A program made the position numbers and the translations under genes. Below are positions 5,711 to 12,669 of a DNA stretch of 15,107 nt, piece after piece; within the stretch, counting starts at the first letter, position 1, and each line of letters opens with the position of its first letter. The DNA comes from Solirubrobacteraceae bacterium. GTDB taxonomy: Bacteria > Actinomycetota > Thermoleophilia > Solirubrobacterales > Solirubrobacteraceae. Under the pieces are notes generated by a model. That model saw only the letters and a program-made list of their open reading frames with translations. It was not told where the DNA came from and did not search any database. The stretch is taken from NCBI GenBank assembly GCA_016462625.1, contig JAEMSV010000086.1, positions 1-15,107 on the forward strand. The letters are read 5' to 3'.

Positions 5711-7117
5711 ATGCGCCTGCGCATCGCGGTCCTGTCCCTCCTGGCCGTGGCTGCGGCCGCCGCCCCAGCCGCCGCTGCACCCGAGCCCACGCGGCCCGCC
5801 GCGGCGTTCACAGGGTCCGTCGGCGTCAACACCCACGTGATGTCGACGTCGTCGGCGTACGGGAACCTCGGCGCGACCCGGCAGGCGCTGCGCACGACCG
5901 GCGTGCGCCACATCCGCGACGGCATCCGCGGCTACCTCGGCAGTGGGGACTCGTGGTACTGGCAGGCCCAGCTGCGGCGGCTCGGCTGGCTCGCGTCCGA
6001 CGGCGTCCGGCTCGACCTCATCCTCCCGCCGGCCGACGGCAGCCTGGGATCGACGGCGGCGGCGCTCCTCACCGCGTTGCCACTGCAGGACGCCATCGAG
6101 AGCTTCGAGCCCGCCAACGAGTGGGACCTCCAGGGCCCTGCGGGGCGCTGGCCCGAGCAGATCCGGCGCCAGACGCGACAGGTCGACAGTGAGTTGCGCG
6201 CGCTCCCGTGGCTCAGATCGGTCCCGCTGCTCGCGCCGTCGTTCGGGCAGACGAACAGCCCGGTCCTCGTCGGTGACCTGAGCGACGTCGTCGATTACGG
6301 CAACGCCCACCCGTACGCGAACGGCGGCCGGCCCGAGCTGCCCGAGGACAGCGGGCAGACCAGCCTGCTGGAGAACCTCGGCTACATGCGACTGGTGTCG
6401 CGCGACCGGCCGTTCATGCTGACCGAGGCCGGGTACCACAACGCGCTGAGCTCCCGGAACGCCCAGCGCCCGGTCCCCGAGGACGTCGCTGCGGTGTACA
6501 CGCTGCGCACCCTCCTCGAGCACTTCCGGCTCGGCGCGACGCGGACGTTCCTATACGAGCTCGTCGACGAGCACCCGGACCCGCTGAACAACCAGCAGGA
6601 GGCCAACTGGGGCCTGTACCGCTTCGACTGGACCCCGAAGCCCGCGGCGGTCGCCATCGGCAACCTGCTCGCGCTGCTGCGCGATCCCGAGCCGGCGCCC
6701 GAGGACGCGACCCTCGACTACGAGACCCGCGGTGGCGGACTGGAGCTGCGGACCGTCGCGCTCGCCAGGCCCGATGGCGGGTTCACGCTCGTGCTCTGGC
6801 GCCCCGAATCAGTCTGGGACCACGACCGGCAGCGCCCGATCCCGGTCCTCGAGCTGCCGGTGACCGTGACGTTCGCGCAGCAGTTCGCTGTCGCGCGCGT
6901 CTTCCGTCCACTCGACGGCACCGCCCCGGTCGACCAGCGCACGGCGGTCGATGCGATCGACGTGGCGGTGGGCGCCGAGCCCGTCCTGCTGGACCTGCGC
7001 CAGGACGCCGCGACCGTTCCCGCACCAAGCGCCGAACCCGTGACCGTCGCCGGCCGGATCGACGCCGAGATCCGGCGGCTGCTGTGCCGGCTGGCCCGGC
7101 TGCGCTGCCCGCGTTGA
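5711..7117 (+). CDS. Exported clan GH-A-like glycoside hydrolase, paralog 2
   Basis: This 468-aa protein is colinear with paralogs 1 and 3. Its signal peptide has a typical alanine-rich core (MRLRIAVLSLLAVAAAAAPA, cleavage near AAA at 22-23) and no cysteine, so it should be freely secreted. Putative catalytic glutamates are E137 (EPANEWDLQG) and E239 (LTEAGYHNA). GNAHPYANG is at 198-206, FLYELVD at 280-286 and QEANWGLY at 296-303. The C-terminal beta domain ends VLLDLR at 425-430, the same residue numbers as in both neighbours. A proline-containing linker (about 431-447) leads to a basic helix and C459-x6-C466. The region after YELVD differs (DEHPDPLN), which may alter the active-site rim. 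The start at 5711 matches the conserved MRLR signal of paralog 3. The ATG at 5704 is out of frame. Confidence 0.8.
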   Translation: MRLRIAVLSLLAVAAAAAPAAAAPEPTRPAAAFTGSVGVNTHVMSTSSAYGNLGATRQALRTTGVRHIRDGIRGYLGSGDSWYWQAQLRRLGWLASDGVRLDLILPPADGSLGSTAAALLTALPLQDAIESFEPANEWDLQGPAGRWPEQIRRQTRQVDSELRALPWLRSVPLLAPSFGQTNSPVLVGDLSDVVDYGNAHPYANGGRPELPEDSGQTSLLENLGYMRLVSRDRPFMLTEAGYHNALSSRNAQRPVPEDVAAVYTLRTLLEHFRLGATRTFLYELVDEHPDPLNNQQEANWGLYRFDWTPKPAAVAIGNLLALLRDPEPAPEDATLDYETRGGGLELRTVALARPDGGFTLVLWRPESVWDHDRQRPIPVLELPVTVTFAQQFAVARVFRPLDGTAPVDQRTAVDAIDVAVGAEPVLLDLRQDAATVPAPSAEPVTVAGRIDAEIRRLLCRLARLRCPR

Positions 7118-7144
7118 GGCACCGCGGGCACGCCAGCACCAGGA

Positions 7145-7170
7145 TGAACCCCGGCGCGTCCGGGTAGTGT
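7145..7170 (+). promoter_or_regulatory. Promoter of paralog 3: TGAACC and -10 TAGTGT (leaderless type)
   Basis: TAGTGT (7165-7170) fits TANNNT and stands 6 nt before the GTG start at 7177, the leaderless spacing seen at three other genes here. TGAACC (7145-7150) lies 14 nt further upstream. It is the same hexamer as at 3688 and 8613 on the coding strand, but its distance from the -10 differs, so its role is uncertain. Confidence 0.45.
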
Positions 7171-7176
7171 GGCGCG

Positions 7177-8607
7177 GTGCGACTGCGCACCGCAATCCTG
7201 ACGCTTGCCGTCGCGGCCGCCACGTGGGTCTCCCCCGCGGTCGCTGCCGTCCAGCCTGCAGCTCCCGCGGACACGTTCGTCGACTCGGTCGGGGTCAACA
7301 CGCACCTCATGCACACCGACTCGCCGTACTGGCACTTCGACGCAGCGCGGAACGCGCTGCGGACCCTCGGCGTCGCGCACATCCGTGACGGCATCCGCGG
7401 GTTCCGCAGCGAGGCCGCGCGCTGGTACTACGACGCCCAGGCGGCGCGGCTCACGACCCTCGCAGGAGACGGCATCGGCCACAGCCTGATCCTCCCGGGC
7501 CCCGACGGAGCGACGGGCACGACCGGTCAGGCGCTGGACGCCGCGGCCCGGATCCCCGGGATCGAGTCCTTCGAGGCCGCCAACGAGTGGGACCTCAACG
7601 GCATGCCGTACTCGTGGTCGAACGAGATCCGCGCGCACACACGACAGGCCTACGGGCAGCTGCGGGCCGACCCGCGTTTCCGGACGACCCCGCTCATCGG
7701 CCCGTCCTTCGGGCGTCCTGGCAGCCCGCAGACCGTCGGGGACCTGAGCGCCGACCTCGACTTCGGAAACGCCCACCCGTACACGAACGGGACCCGGCCG
7801 GAGCTGCCCGAGAACCCGGGCCAGTGGTCGTTGCAGCGCAACATCGACGCGCTGCGACTGGTGTCCGGGACCAAGCCGTTCGTCTTCACGGAGTCCGGCT
7901 ACAACAACGCGACGAACGGGAGCCCAGGCCAGCAGGCGGTGCCCGAAGACGTCGCGGCGGTCTACACGACCCGCGCGGTGCTCGAGCACTTCCGGGCGGG
8001 CGCGACTCGCACGTACCTCTACGAGCTCGCCGACTCCTCGAACGACCCCGCCCGGGTGCACCAGGAGGCCAACTGGGGCCTGTTCCGCGCGGACTGGAGC
8101 CCCAAGCCGGCGGCGACGGCGGTCGCCAACCTCCTGGCGCTCCTGCGCGACGGGGCGCCCGCGCCGCGCAACGCCACCCTCGACTACACCGTGACCGGCG
8201 GCGACGCGGACCTGCGCGTCCTGGCGTTCGCCCGCGCCGGTGGAGGCTTCACGCTCGCGCTGTGGCGGGCCGAGTCGGTCTGGAACCACACCACGGACCG
8301 GCCCGTTGCCGTCCCCGAGCTGCCGGTCACGCTCACCCTGGCGCGGGCCTTCGCAGTGGCGCGGACCTATCGCCCCCTCCAGGGCAGGGCTCCGGCCTCC
8401 GAGCAGGCGGACGCCGTCGCGGTGCGCGTGGGCGTCGGCGCGTCCCCGGTGCTCGTCGACCTGCGCACCGACACGGCTGCGCCACCCCCGCCCCCGGAGC
8501 CGCAGCCGCGCCCCCTGAGCACCGCGGGGCGTCTCAACACCGCGCTGCGGAACTTCTGGTGCCAGCTCACCGGCGACTTCTGCCGGCGGATCACGCGCAG
8601 CTGGTAG
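7177..8607 (+). CDS. Exported clan GH-A-like glycoside hydrolase, paralog 3
   Basis: This 476-aa third copy starts with GTG. Its signal peptide is MRLRTAILTLAVAAATWVS, with cleavage near AVAA at 21-24 and no lipobox. It shares with paralog 1 the segment HTDSPYW (46-52) and the block AANEWDLNG around E137. The second putative catalytic glutamate, E239, is in FTESGYNNA, where Ala and His of the sister proteins become Ser and Asn. GNAHPYTNG (198-206), YLYELAD (280-286) and QEANWGLF (296-303) are kept. The beta domain ends VLVDLR (425-430). The linker is the longest and most proline-rich of the three (APPPPPEPQPRP, 435-446) and leads to C462-x6-C469 and a basic C-terminus. The gap to the next operon is 73 bp. 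Substrate specificity cannot be read from sequence. Confidence 0.8.
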   Translation: MRLRTAILTLAVAAATWVSPAVAAVQPAAPADTFVDSVGVNTHLMHTDSPYWHFDAARNALRTLGVAHIRDGIRGFRSEAARWYYDAQAARLTTLAGDGIGHSLILPGPDGATGTTGQALDAAARIPGIESFEAANEWDLNGMPYSWSNEIRAHTRQAYGQLRADPRFRTTPLIGPSFGRPGSPQTVGDLSADLDFGNAHPYTNGTRPELPENPGQWSLQRNIDALRLVSGTKPFVFTESGYNNATNGSPGQQAVPEDVAAVYTTRAVLEHFRAGATRTYLYELADSSNDPARVHQEANWGLFRADWSPKPAATAVANLLALLRDGAPAPRNATLDYTVTGGDADLRVLAFARAGGGFTLALWRAESVWNHTTDRPVAVPELPVTLTLARAFAVARTYRPLQGRAPASEQADAVAVRVGVGASPVLVDLRTDTAAPPPPPEPQPRPLSTAGRLNTALRNFWCQLTGDFCRRITRSW

Positions 8608-8612
8608 GGCAC

Positions 8613-8642
8613 TGAACCGGTAACGGCCCGGCGCTCGTAGGA
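8613..8642 (+). promoter_or_regulatory. Candidate ECF-sigma-type promoter TGAACC-N19-TAGGA for the lipid operon
   Basis: TGAACC (8613-8618) and TAGGA (8638-8642, preceded by CG) are 19 nt apart and would start transcription about 30 nt before the GTG at 8681. The pattern resembles -35/-10 pairs of ECF sigma factors. Homologous lipid operons are ECF-controlled in other bacteria (the SigK region of M. tuberculosis, the RpoE-ChrR regulon of Rhodobacter), which makes the match more interesting. The spacer is long, and the TGAACC may instead be the element shared with genes upstream. Confidence 0.3.
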
Positions 8643-8658
8643 GCAGCAGACATGCTCC
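8640..8658. repeat. Inverted repeat GGAGCA-N7-TGCTCC in the lipid-operon leader
   Basis: The 6-bp arms (8640-8645, 8653-8658) are exact complements around GCAGACA. The repeat is 23 bp before the GTG start, overlapping or just downstream of the proposed -10. It may be an operator, an mRNA hairpin, or a weak terminator for the gene ending at 8607. No T-tract follows. Confidence 0.4.
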
Positions 8659-8680
8659 ACCACCGAGGCCGCCACCCGCA

Positions 8681-9946
8681 GTGAAGATCGCCATCGTCGG
8701 CGCCGGCGTGGCCGGACTGACCGCCGCCCACCGCCTGCACCCCACGCACGACGTCACCGTCTTCGAGGCGGGCGACCACGCCGGGGGGCACACGAACACC
8801 ATCGACATCGAGCACGATGGCCGCACCTGGGCCGTCGACACCGGCTTCATCGTCTGCAACGACCGGACGTACCCGAACTTCCTCGCGCTGCTCGCCGACC
8901 TGGGCGTCGCGACACAGCCGACCCACATGGGCTTCTCGGTCAGCGCCGACGCCGAGGACTTCGAGTACACCGGAACCCCGCGGGGCCTCTTCGCCCAGCG
9001 GCGCAACCTCGCGCGCCCCGCGTTCCTGCGGATGGTCGGCGAGCTCGTGCGGTTCAACGGCGACCTGCAGCGGCTGCTCGCGTCCGGTGACGAGGGGCCG
9101 TCGCTCGCGGCGATGCTCGCCGACGGCGGCTACTCGCGCTTCTTCGTCGACCGGCTCATCGTCCCCCAGGTCTCCGCCGTCTGGTCGGCCGACCCGGCGG
9201 CGATGGACCGCTTCCCCGCGCGGTTCCTCGCGGAGTTCTTCGCCAACCACGGGATGCTCAGCCTCCGCAACCGGCCCCAGTGGCTGACCGTGCGCGGCGG
9301 CTCGCGCACGTACGTCGACGCGATCATCGCGCGGCTCGGCGGCGAGCGGGTGCGGTTGTGCACGCCGGTCACTTCGATCGCGCGGGACGAGGACGGAGTG
9401 ACCGTGACGCCGCAGGGCGGCGCGCCGGAGCGGTTCGACGAGGTCGTCCTCGCGTGCCACTCCGACCAGGCGCTCGCGCTCCTGGCCGATCCGAGCGATG
9501 CGGAGCGCGACGTGCTCGGCGCGATCGCCTACCAGCGCAACGAGGCGGTGCTGCACACCGATTCGTCGCTGCTGCCGCGCCGCCCTGCGGTCCGCCAGGC
9601 GTGGAACGCGCACCTGCTGGCCGAGCCGAAGGACCGCACCACCGTCACGTACTGGATGAATCACCTCCAGCACCTCGACCCGGGGGTCGACTTCTGCGTG
9701 ACGCTCAACCTCACCGAGCGCATCGACCCCGCGAAGGTCTTGCGCGTCATCGACTACGCCCACCCCGTGTTCACGGCGGAGGCCGTCGCCGCGCAGGACC
9801 GCCACGGCGAGATCTCAGGCGTGCGGCGCACCCACTACTGCGGGGCGTACTGGCGCTGGGGCTTTCACGAGGACGGCGTGTGGAGCGCGCTGCGCGCGGT
9901 CGACGGGATCGGTGCGGCGGCGCGGCGCGAGGCGGTGGCCGCATGA
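8681..9946 (+). CDS. FAD-dependent amine-oxidase-family protein of lipid-modification operon (Rv0449c-like)
   Basis: This 421-aa protein opens with a Rossmann dinucleotide fold, MKIAIVGAGVAGLTAAHRL, with GAGVAG at 7-12 and the acidic end of the second strand in VTVFEAGDHAGGHTNT. Further family blocks are DTGFIVCNDRTYPNF, HMGFSVS, the substrate-domain segment WLTVRGGSRTYVDAI, VTYWMNHLQ and the C-terminal FAD-contact segment THYCGAYWRWGFHEDG. It belongs to the flavoprotein group found next to DUF1365 and cyclopropane-synthase-like genes. In plants the related oxidase is fused to the cyclopropane synthase. It presumably oxidises or desaturates an acyl chain handled by the downstream methyltransferase, but the reaction is not established. 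The GTG start at 8681 is fixed by the Rossmann strand beginning at residue 2. The stop overlaps the next ATG (ATGA), showing translational coupling. Confidence 0.88.
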   Translation: MKIAIVGAGVAGLTAAHRLHPTHDVTVFEAGDHAGGHTNTIDIEHDGRTWAVDTGFIVCNDRTYPNFLALLADLGVATQPTHMGFSVSADAEDFEYTGTPRGLFAQRRNLARPAFLRMVGELVRFNGDLQRLLASGDEGPSLAAMLADGGYSRFFVDRLIVPQVSAVWSADPAAMDRFPARFLAEFFANHGMLSLRNRPQWLTVRGGSRTYVDAIIARLGGERVRLCTPVTSIARDEDGVTVTPQGGAPERFDEVVLACHSDQALALLADPSDAERDVLGAIAYQRNEAVLHTDSSLLPRRPAVRQAWNAHLLAEPKDRTTVTYWMNHLQHLDPGVDFCVTLNLTERIDPAKVLRVIDYAHPVFTAEAVAAQDRHGEISGVRRTHYCGAYWRWGFHEDGVWSALRAVDGIGAAARREAVAA

Positions 9947-10656
9947 CGGCGAGCGCGATCTACGAAGGTGTCGTCACACACCGCCGCCACGAGCCGATCG
10001 AGCACGCGTTCACCTACCGCGTCTGCATGCTGCTGCTCGATCTCGACGAGCTGCCGGGGCTGTTCGACGGCCATCCACTGTGGTCCGCGCGCCGTCCCGC
10101 GCCGGGACGATTCCGGCGGCAGGACCACTTCGGCGACCCCCGCGCCGACCTGGCCGAGGCCGTCCGCGACGAGGTTGCCCGCCAGACGGGCGCGCGTCCG
10201 GACGGCCCGGTCCGGGTACTCGCGACGCCGCGGACCTTCGGCCACGCCTTCAACCCGGTGCGCTTCTACTACTGCGGCGACCCGGTGACGACGGTGCTCG
10301 CCGAGGTGACGAACACGCCCTGGGGCGAGCGTCACGCCTACGTCATGGACCCGGCGGGCGACAGCGCGGAGAAGGCATTCCACGTCTCCCCTTTCATGGG
10401 CATGGACCACCGCTACACGTGGCGGCTGACCGACCCCGGCGAGCGGATCGCCGTCCGGATCTCCAGCGACCGGACCTTCGACGCCGCCCTCGCGCTCGAG
10501 CGACGGTCGCTGACCCGCGGAGGGCTCACGCGCGTCCTCGCCCGCTATCCCGCGGCGACCGCCGTGACGCTCGCCCGCATCTACGGCCAGGCGTTGCGAC
10601 TGAAGGCCAAGGGCGCGCCGTACTTCCCGCATCCGAGCGCAGGAGGCGCACGATGA
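9943..10656 (+). CDS. DUF1365 family protein (Rv0448c-like)
   Basis: This 237-aa protein shows the DUF1365 signature blocks: YEGVVTHRRHEPIEHAFTY (7-25), the PRTFGHAFNPVRFYYC segment in the middle, VTNTPWGERHAYV, and KAFHVSPFMGMDHRYTW (the conserved HVSPF-M motif). It has no signal peptide and no obvious membrane span. The family is of unknown biochemical function. It is repeatedly found between an FAD amine oxidase and a cyclopropane-fatty-acid-synthase-like methyltransferase, so it probably helps with the same acyl-lipid modification. The start is the ATG inside ATGA at 9943-9946, overlapping the upstream stop. Its own stop overlaps the next ATG in the same way (10653-10656). The frame is open upstream within the previous gene, but homology begins at 9943. 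Confidence 0.88.
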   Translation: MTASAIYEGVVTHRRHEPIEHAFTYRVCMLLLDLDELPGLFDGHPLWSARRPAPGRFRRQDHFGDPRADLAEAVRDEVARQTGARPDGPVRVLATPRTFGHAFNPVRFYYCGDPVTTVLAEVTNTPWGERHAYVMDPAGDSAEKAFHVSPFMGMDHRYTWRLTDPGERIAVRISSDRTFDAALALERRSLTRGGLTRVLARYPAATAVTLARIYGQALRLKAKGAPYFPHPSAGGAR

Positions 10657-11915
10657 TCGCCGACCGCCTGGGCCGCCGGCTGGCCCTCCACCTGCTGGGC
10701 CGCACCCGCGACGGTGAGCTGACGCTCGTCGAGGACGGCACCGAGCGCGTCTTCGGCCAGATCGACCCGGCCGCCCCGCTGCGCGCGCGCCTGGAGGTCC
10801 ACGACCCCTCGGTCTACCGGGCACTGCTGCGCGGGAGCCTCGGCCTCGCGCTCGCGTACACCGAAGGCGCGTGGTCGTCGCCCGACCCGGTCGCGCTGGT
10901 CCGGCTGGGCGCGCGCAACATGCCGCGCTTCGACGCGCTGCGCCTGCGGATGCGCTGGGCGCTCGGACCTGTCCAGTGGCTCACGGGCCTCGCGCGGCGC
11001 AACACGATCCGGCGCAGCCGGCGCCAGATCGCCGCCCACTACGACCTCGGCAACGACCTCTACCGCCTGTTCCTCGACGAGACGCTCATGTACTCCGCGG
11101 CGGTGTTCGAGACCCCGCAGGCCTCGCTGCACGAAGCGTCGGTCGCCAAGCTCGACCGGGTGTGCCGCAAGCTCCAGCTGCGCCCGGAGGACCATCTGCT
11201 GGAGATCGGCACCGGCTGGGGCGCGATGGCCGTGCACGCTGCGCGCGAGTACGGCTGCCGCGTGACGACCACGACCATCTCGGCCGAACAGCACGCCGTC
11301 GCGGTCCAGCGCGTCCGCGAGGCGGGGCTCGAGGAGCGCGTCACGGTTCTGCTGCGCGACTACCGCGAGCTCGAGGGCACGTTCGACAAGCTCGTCTCCA
11401 TCGAGATGATCGAAGCCGTCGGATGGCGCGACTTCGAGACGTTCTTCTCCGTCTGCTCGGAGCGCCTGAAGCCCGACGGGGTCATGCTCCTGCAGGCGAT
11501 CACGATCGCCGACCGCGCCTACGAGGCGGAGAAGGCGACGAAGAGCTTCATCAACCAGCTCATCTTCCCGGGCGGCTGCCTGCCCTCCCAGGAGGTGATC
11601 GCGCGGTGCGTCGCGCGGGCGACCGACCTGCGCGCCGTGCAGCTCGAGGACATCACCGAGCACTACGTGCGCACGCTGCAGCACTGGCGGCGCAACTTCT
11701 CCGCAGAGCCGGAGCGGCTGCGTGCGCTCGGCTACGACGACGCGTTCCAGCGGCTGTGGACGCTCTACCTCGCCTACTGCGAGGGCGGCTTCGCCGAGCG
11801 GCGGATCCAGGACGTCCAGCTGCTGCTGGCCAAGCCGCGGTTCGCCGGCGAGCCGCTGGCCCACGCCGAGCCGCTCGCGACAGGGCGCTTCAGTCCCGAC
11901 GCGGTCGCCGCGTGA
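10653..11915 (+). CDS. Cyclopropane-fatty-acid synthase family SAM methyltransferase (UfaA1-like)
   Basis: This 420-aa cytosolic enzyme is predicted to transfer a methyl or methylene group from S-adenosylmethionine to the double bond of membrane acyl chains. The lead-in HYDLGNDLYRLFLDETLMYS (129-148) and SAM motif I LEIGTGWGAMA (183-193) are typical, as are SIEMIEAVG with E254, KSFINQLIFPGGCLPS (297-312) and the C-terminal LAYCEGGFAERRIQDVQ. Two bicarbonate-site residues of E. coli Cfa appear changed: Cys139 aligns with A149 (YSAAVF) and His266 with Q281 (LLQAITI), while Glu239 (E254) and probably Tyr317 (Y338) are kept. That pattern suits the UfaA1/10-methyl or furan-type subfamily better than classical Cfa, so the product could be a methyl-branched rather than a cyclopropane lipid. 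It is the last gene of an ATGA-coupled operon, and its 3' end overlaps the convergent dehydrogenase by 26 bp. Confidence 0.88.
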   Translation: MIADRLGRRLALHLLGRTRDGELTLVEDGTERVFGQIDPAAPLRARLEVHDPSVYRALLRGSLGLALAYTEGAWSSPDPVALVRLGARNMPRFDALRLRMRWALGPVQWLTGLARRNTIRRSRRQIAAHYDLGNDLYRLFLDETLMYSAAVFETPQASLHEASVAKLDRVCRKLQLRPEDHLLEIGTGWGAMAVHAAREYGCRVTTTTISAEQHAVAVQRVREAGLEERVTVLLRDYRELEGTFDKLVSIEMIEAVGWRDFETFFSVCSERLKPDGVMLLQAITIADRAYEAEKATKSFINQLIFPGGCLPSQEVIARCVARATDLRAVQLEDITEHYVRTLQHWRRNFSAEPERLRALGYDDAFQRLWTLYLAYCEGGFAERRIQDVQLLLAKPRFAGEPLAHAEPLATGRFSPDAVAA

Positions 11916-12669
11916 ACATCCGGGCGGTGACCGCGTCGAGCACCGACGCCGGCAGCGCCGCCGCCCGGATCGCCGCGCCGGTCTTGCCGCCGGGGCGCAG
12001 GATTCGCTTGTCCGCCTCGATGGCGGCAACGACGTCGGCCGCCCACTCCTGCGGACTGACCTTGTCCCAGCCCGAGGTATCCATGTGGCGGCCGTAGACC
12101 GACTCGGTCGCGTCGAGCATGTCGGTGTCGACGCCCGGCGTGACGAGGTGGAGCACGCCGACCCCGGTGTCACGCAACTCGCGCCGGAGTGACTCGCTCA
12201 GCGCAACGACGCCGGCCTTCGACGCCGCGTACGTGGTGGCCGCCGGGAACCAGGCGTAGCCGCTGAGCGACGTGTTGTTGACGATCATCCCGCGGCCGCG
12301 CTCGACCATGCCGGGCAGCACGCGGGAGGTCAGATGGGCAACCGCGACGAGGTTCACCTGGAACATCGCGTAGACGTCCTCCATGTCCTGGTCCTCGAGC
12401 AGCCCGCCGGTCATGCGCCCGGCGTTGTTCACGAGCACGTCGATCGGCGGGAGCTCCGCCGCGCACGCGTCGATCGTCTCGCGGTCCGACAGATCGATGC
12501 GCACGGCGCGGATCTCCTTCGCAGCGCCACTCGGCAGCTCGACCCTGTCCGGGTCCCGCGCGCCGAGCAGGAGCGCGGCGAGCGGACGCTGCGCCAGCTC
12601 GGCGGCCACCGCTGCGCCGATGCCGCGGTTCGCACCGGTGACCAGGCAGGTGGTTCCCGTGAGGTCCAC
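11890..12669 (-). CDS. Short-chain dehydrogenase/reductase downstream of sufU
   Basis: This 259-aa classical SDR has the cofactor motif TGANRGIG (11-18), the NNAG motif (81-84), an Asn in the helix (QVN, N106), and the catalytic triad S134, Y147 and K151 (YAASK). The D60 position after the fourth strand (RIDL) is the usual adenine-contact Asp. No Arg/Lys pattern clearly fixes NADP over NAD. A PGV-DTDM segment (178-184) forms the substrate-loop start. The substrate is unknown. The GTG start at 12669 follows an AGGGGG purine run and is only 12 bp after the sufU stop, so it is probably read from the suf transcript, in the place where actinobacterial operons often carry sufT. A role in Fe-S assembly is not implied by its sequence. 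It converges with the lipid operon. Confidence 0.88.
   Translation of the reverse strand: MDLTGTTCLVTGANRGIGAAVAAELAQRPLAALLLGARDPDRVELPSGAAKEIRAVRIDLSDRETIDACAAELPPIDVLVNNAGRMTGGLLEDQDMEDVYAMFQVNLVAVAHLTSRVLPGMVERGRGMIVNNTSLSGYAWFPAATTYAASKAGVVALSESLRRELRDTGVGVLHLVTPGVDTDMLDATESVYGRHMDTSGWDKVSPQEWAADVVAAIEADKRILRPGGKTGAAIRAAALPASVLDAVTARMFTRRPRRD

Noticed and set aside
8616..8621. ACCGGT palindrome before the lipid operon as an operator
   Set aside because: Six-base GC-rich palindromes are frequent here and it has no second half-site.
6718..9057. Very long minus-strand open frame (779 codons) opposite the glycosidase-like genes
   Set aside because: It runs antisense to well-supported genes, its translation is Arg/Gly/Val-rich low-complexity sequence without family motifs, and it crosses gene boundaries. 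Such frames are common in high-GC DNA.
10581..12173. Long minus-strand open frame (530 codons) opposite the methyltransferase gene
   Set aside because: It overlaps the strongly supported cyclopropane-synthase-like gene and part of the SDR, and has no recognisable motif.
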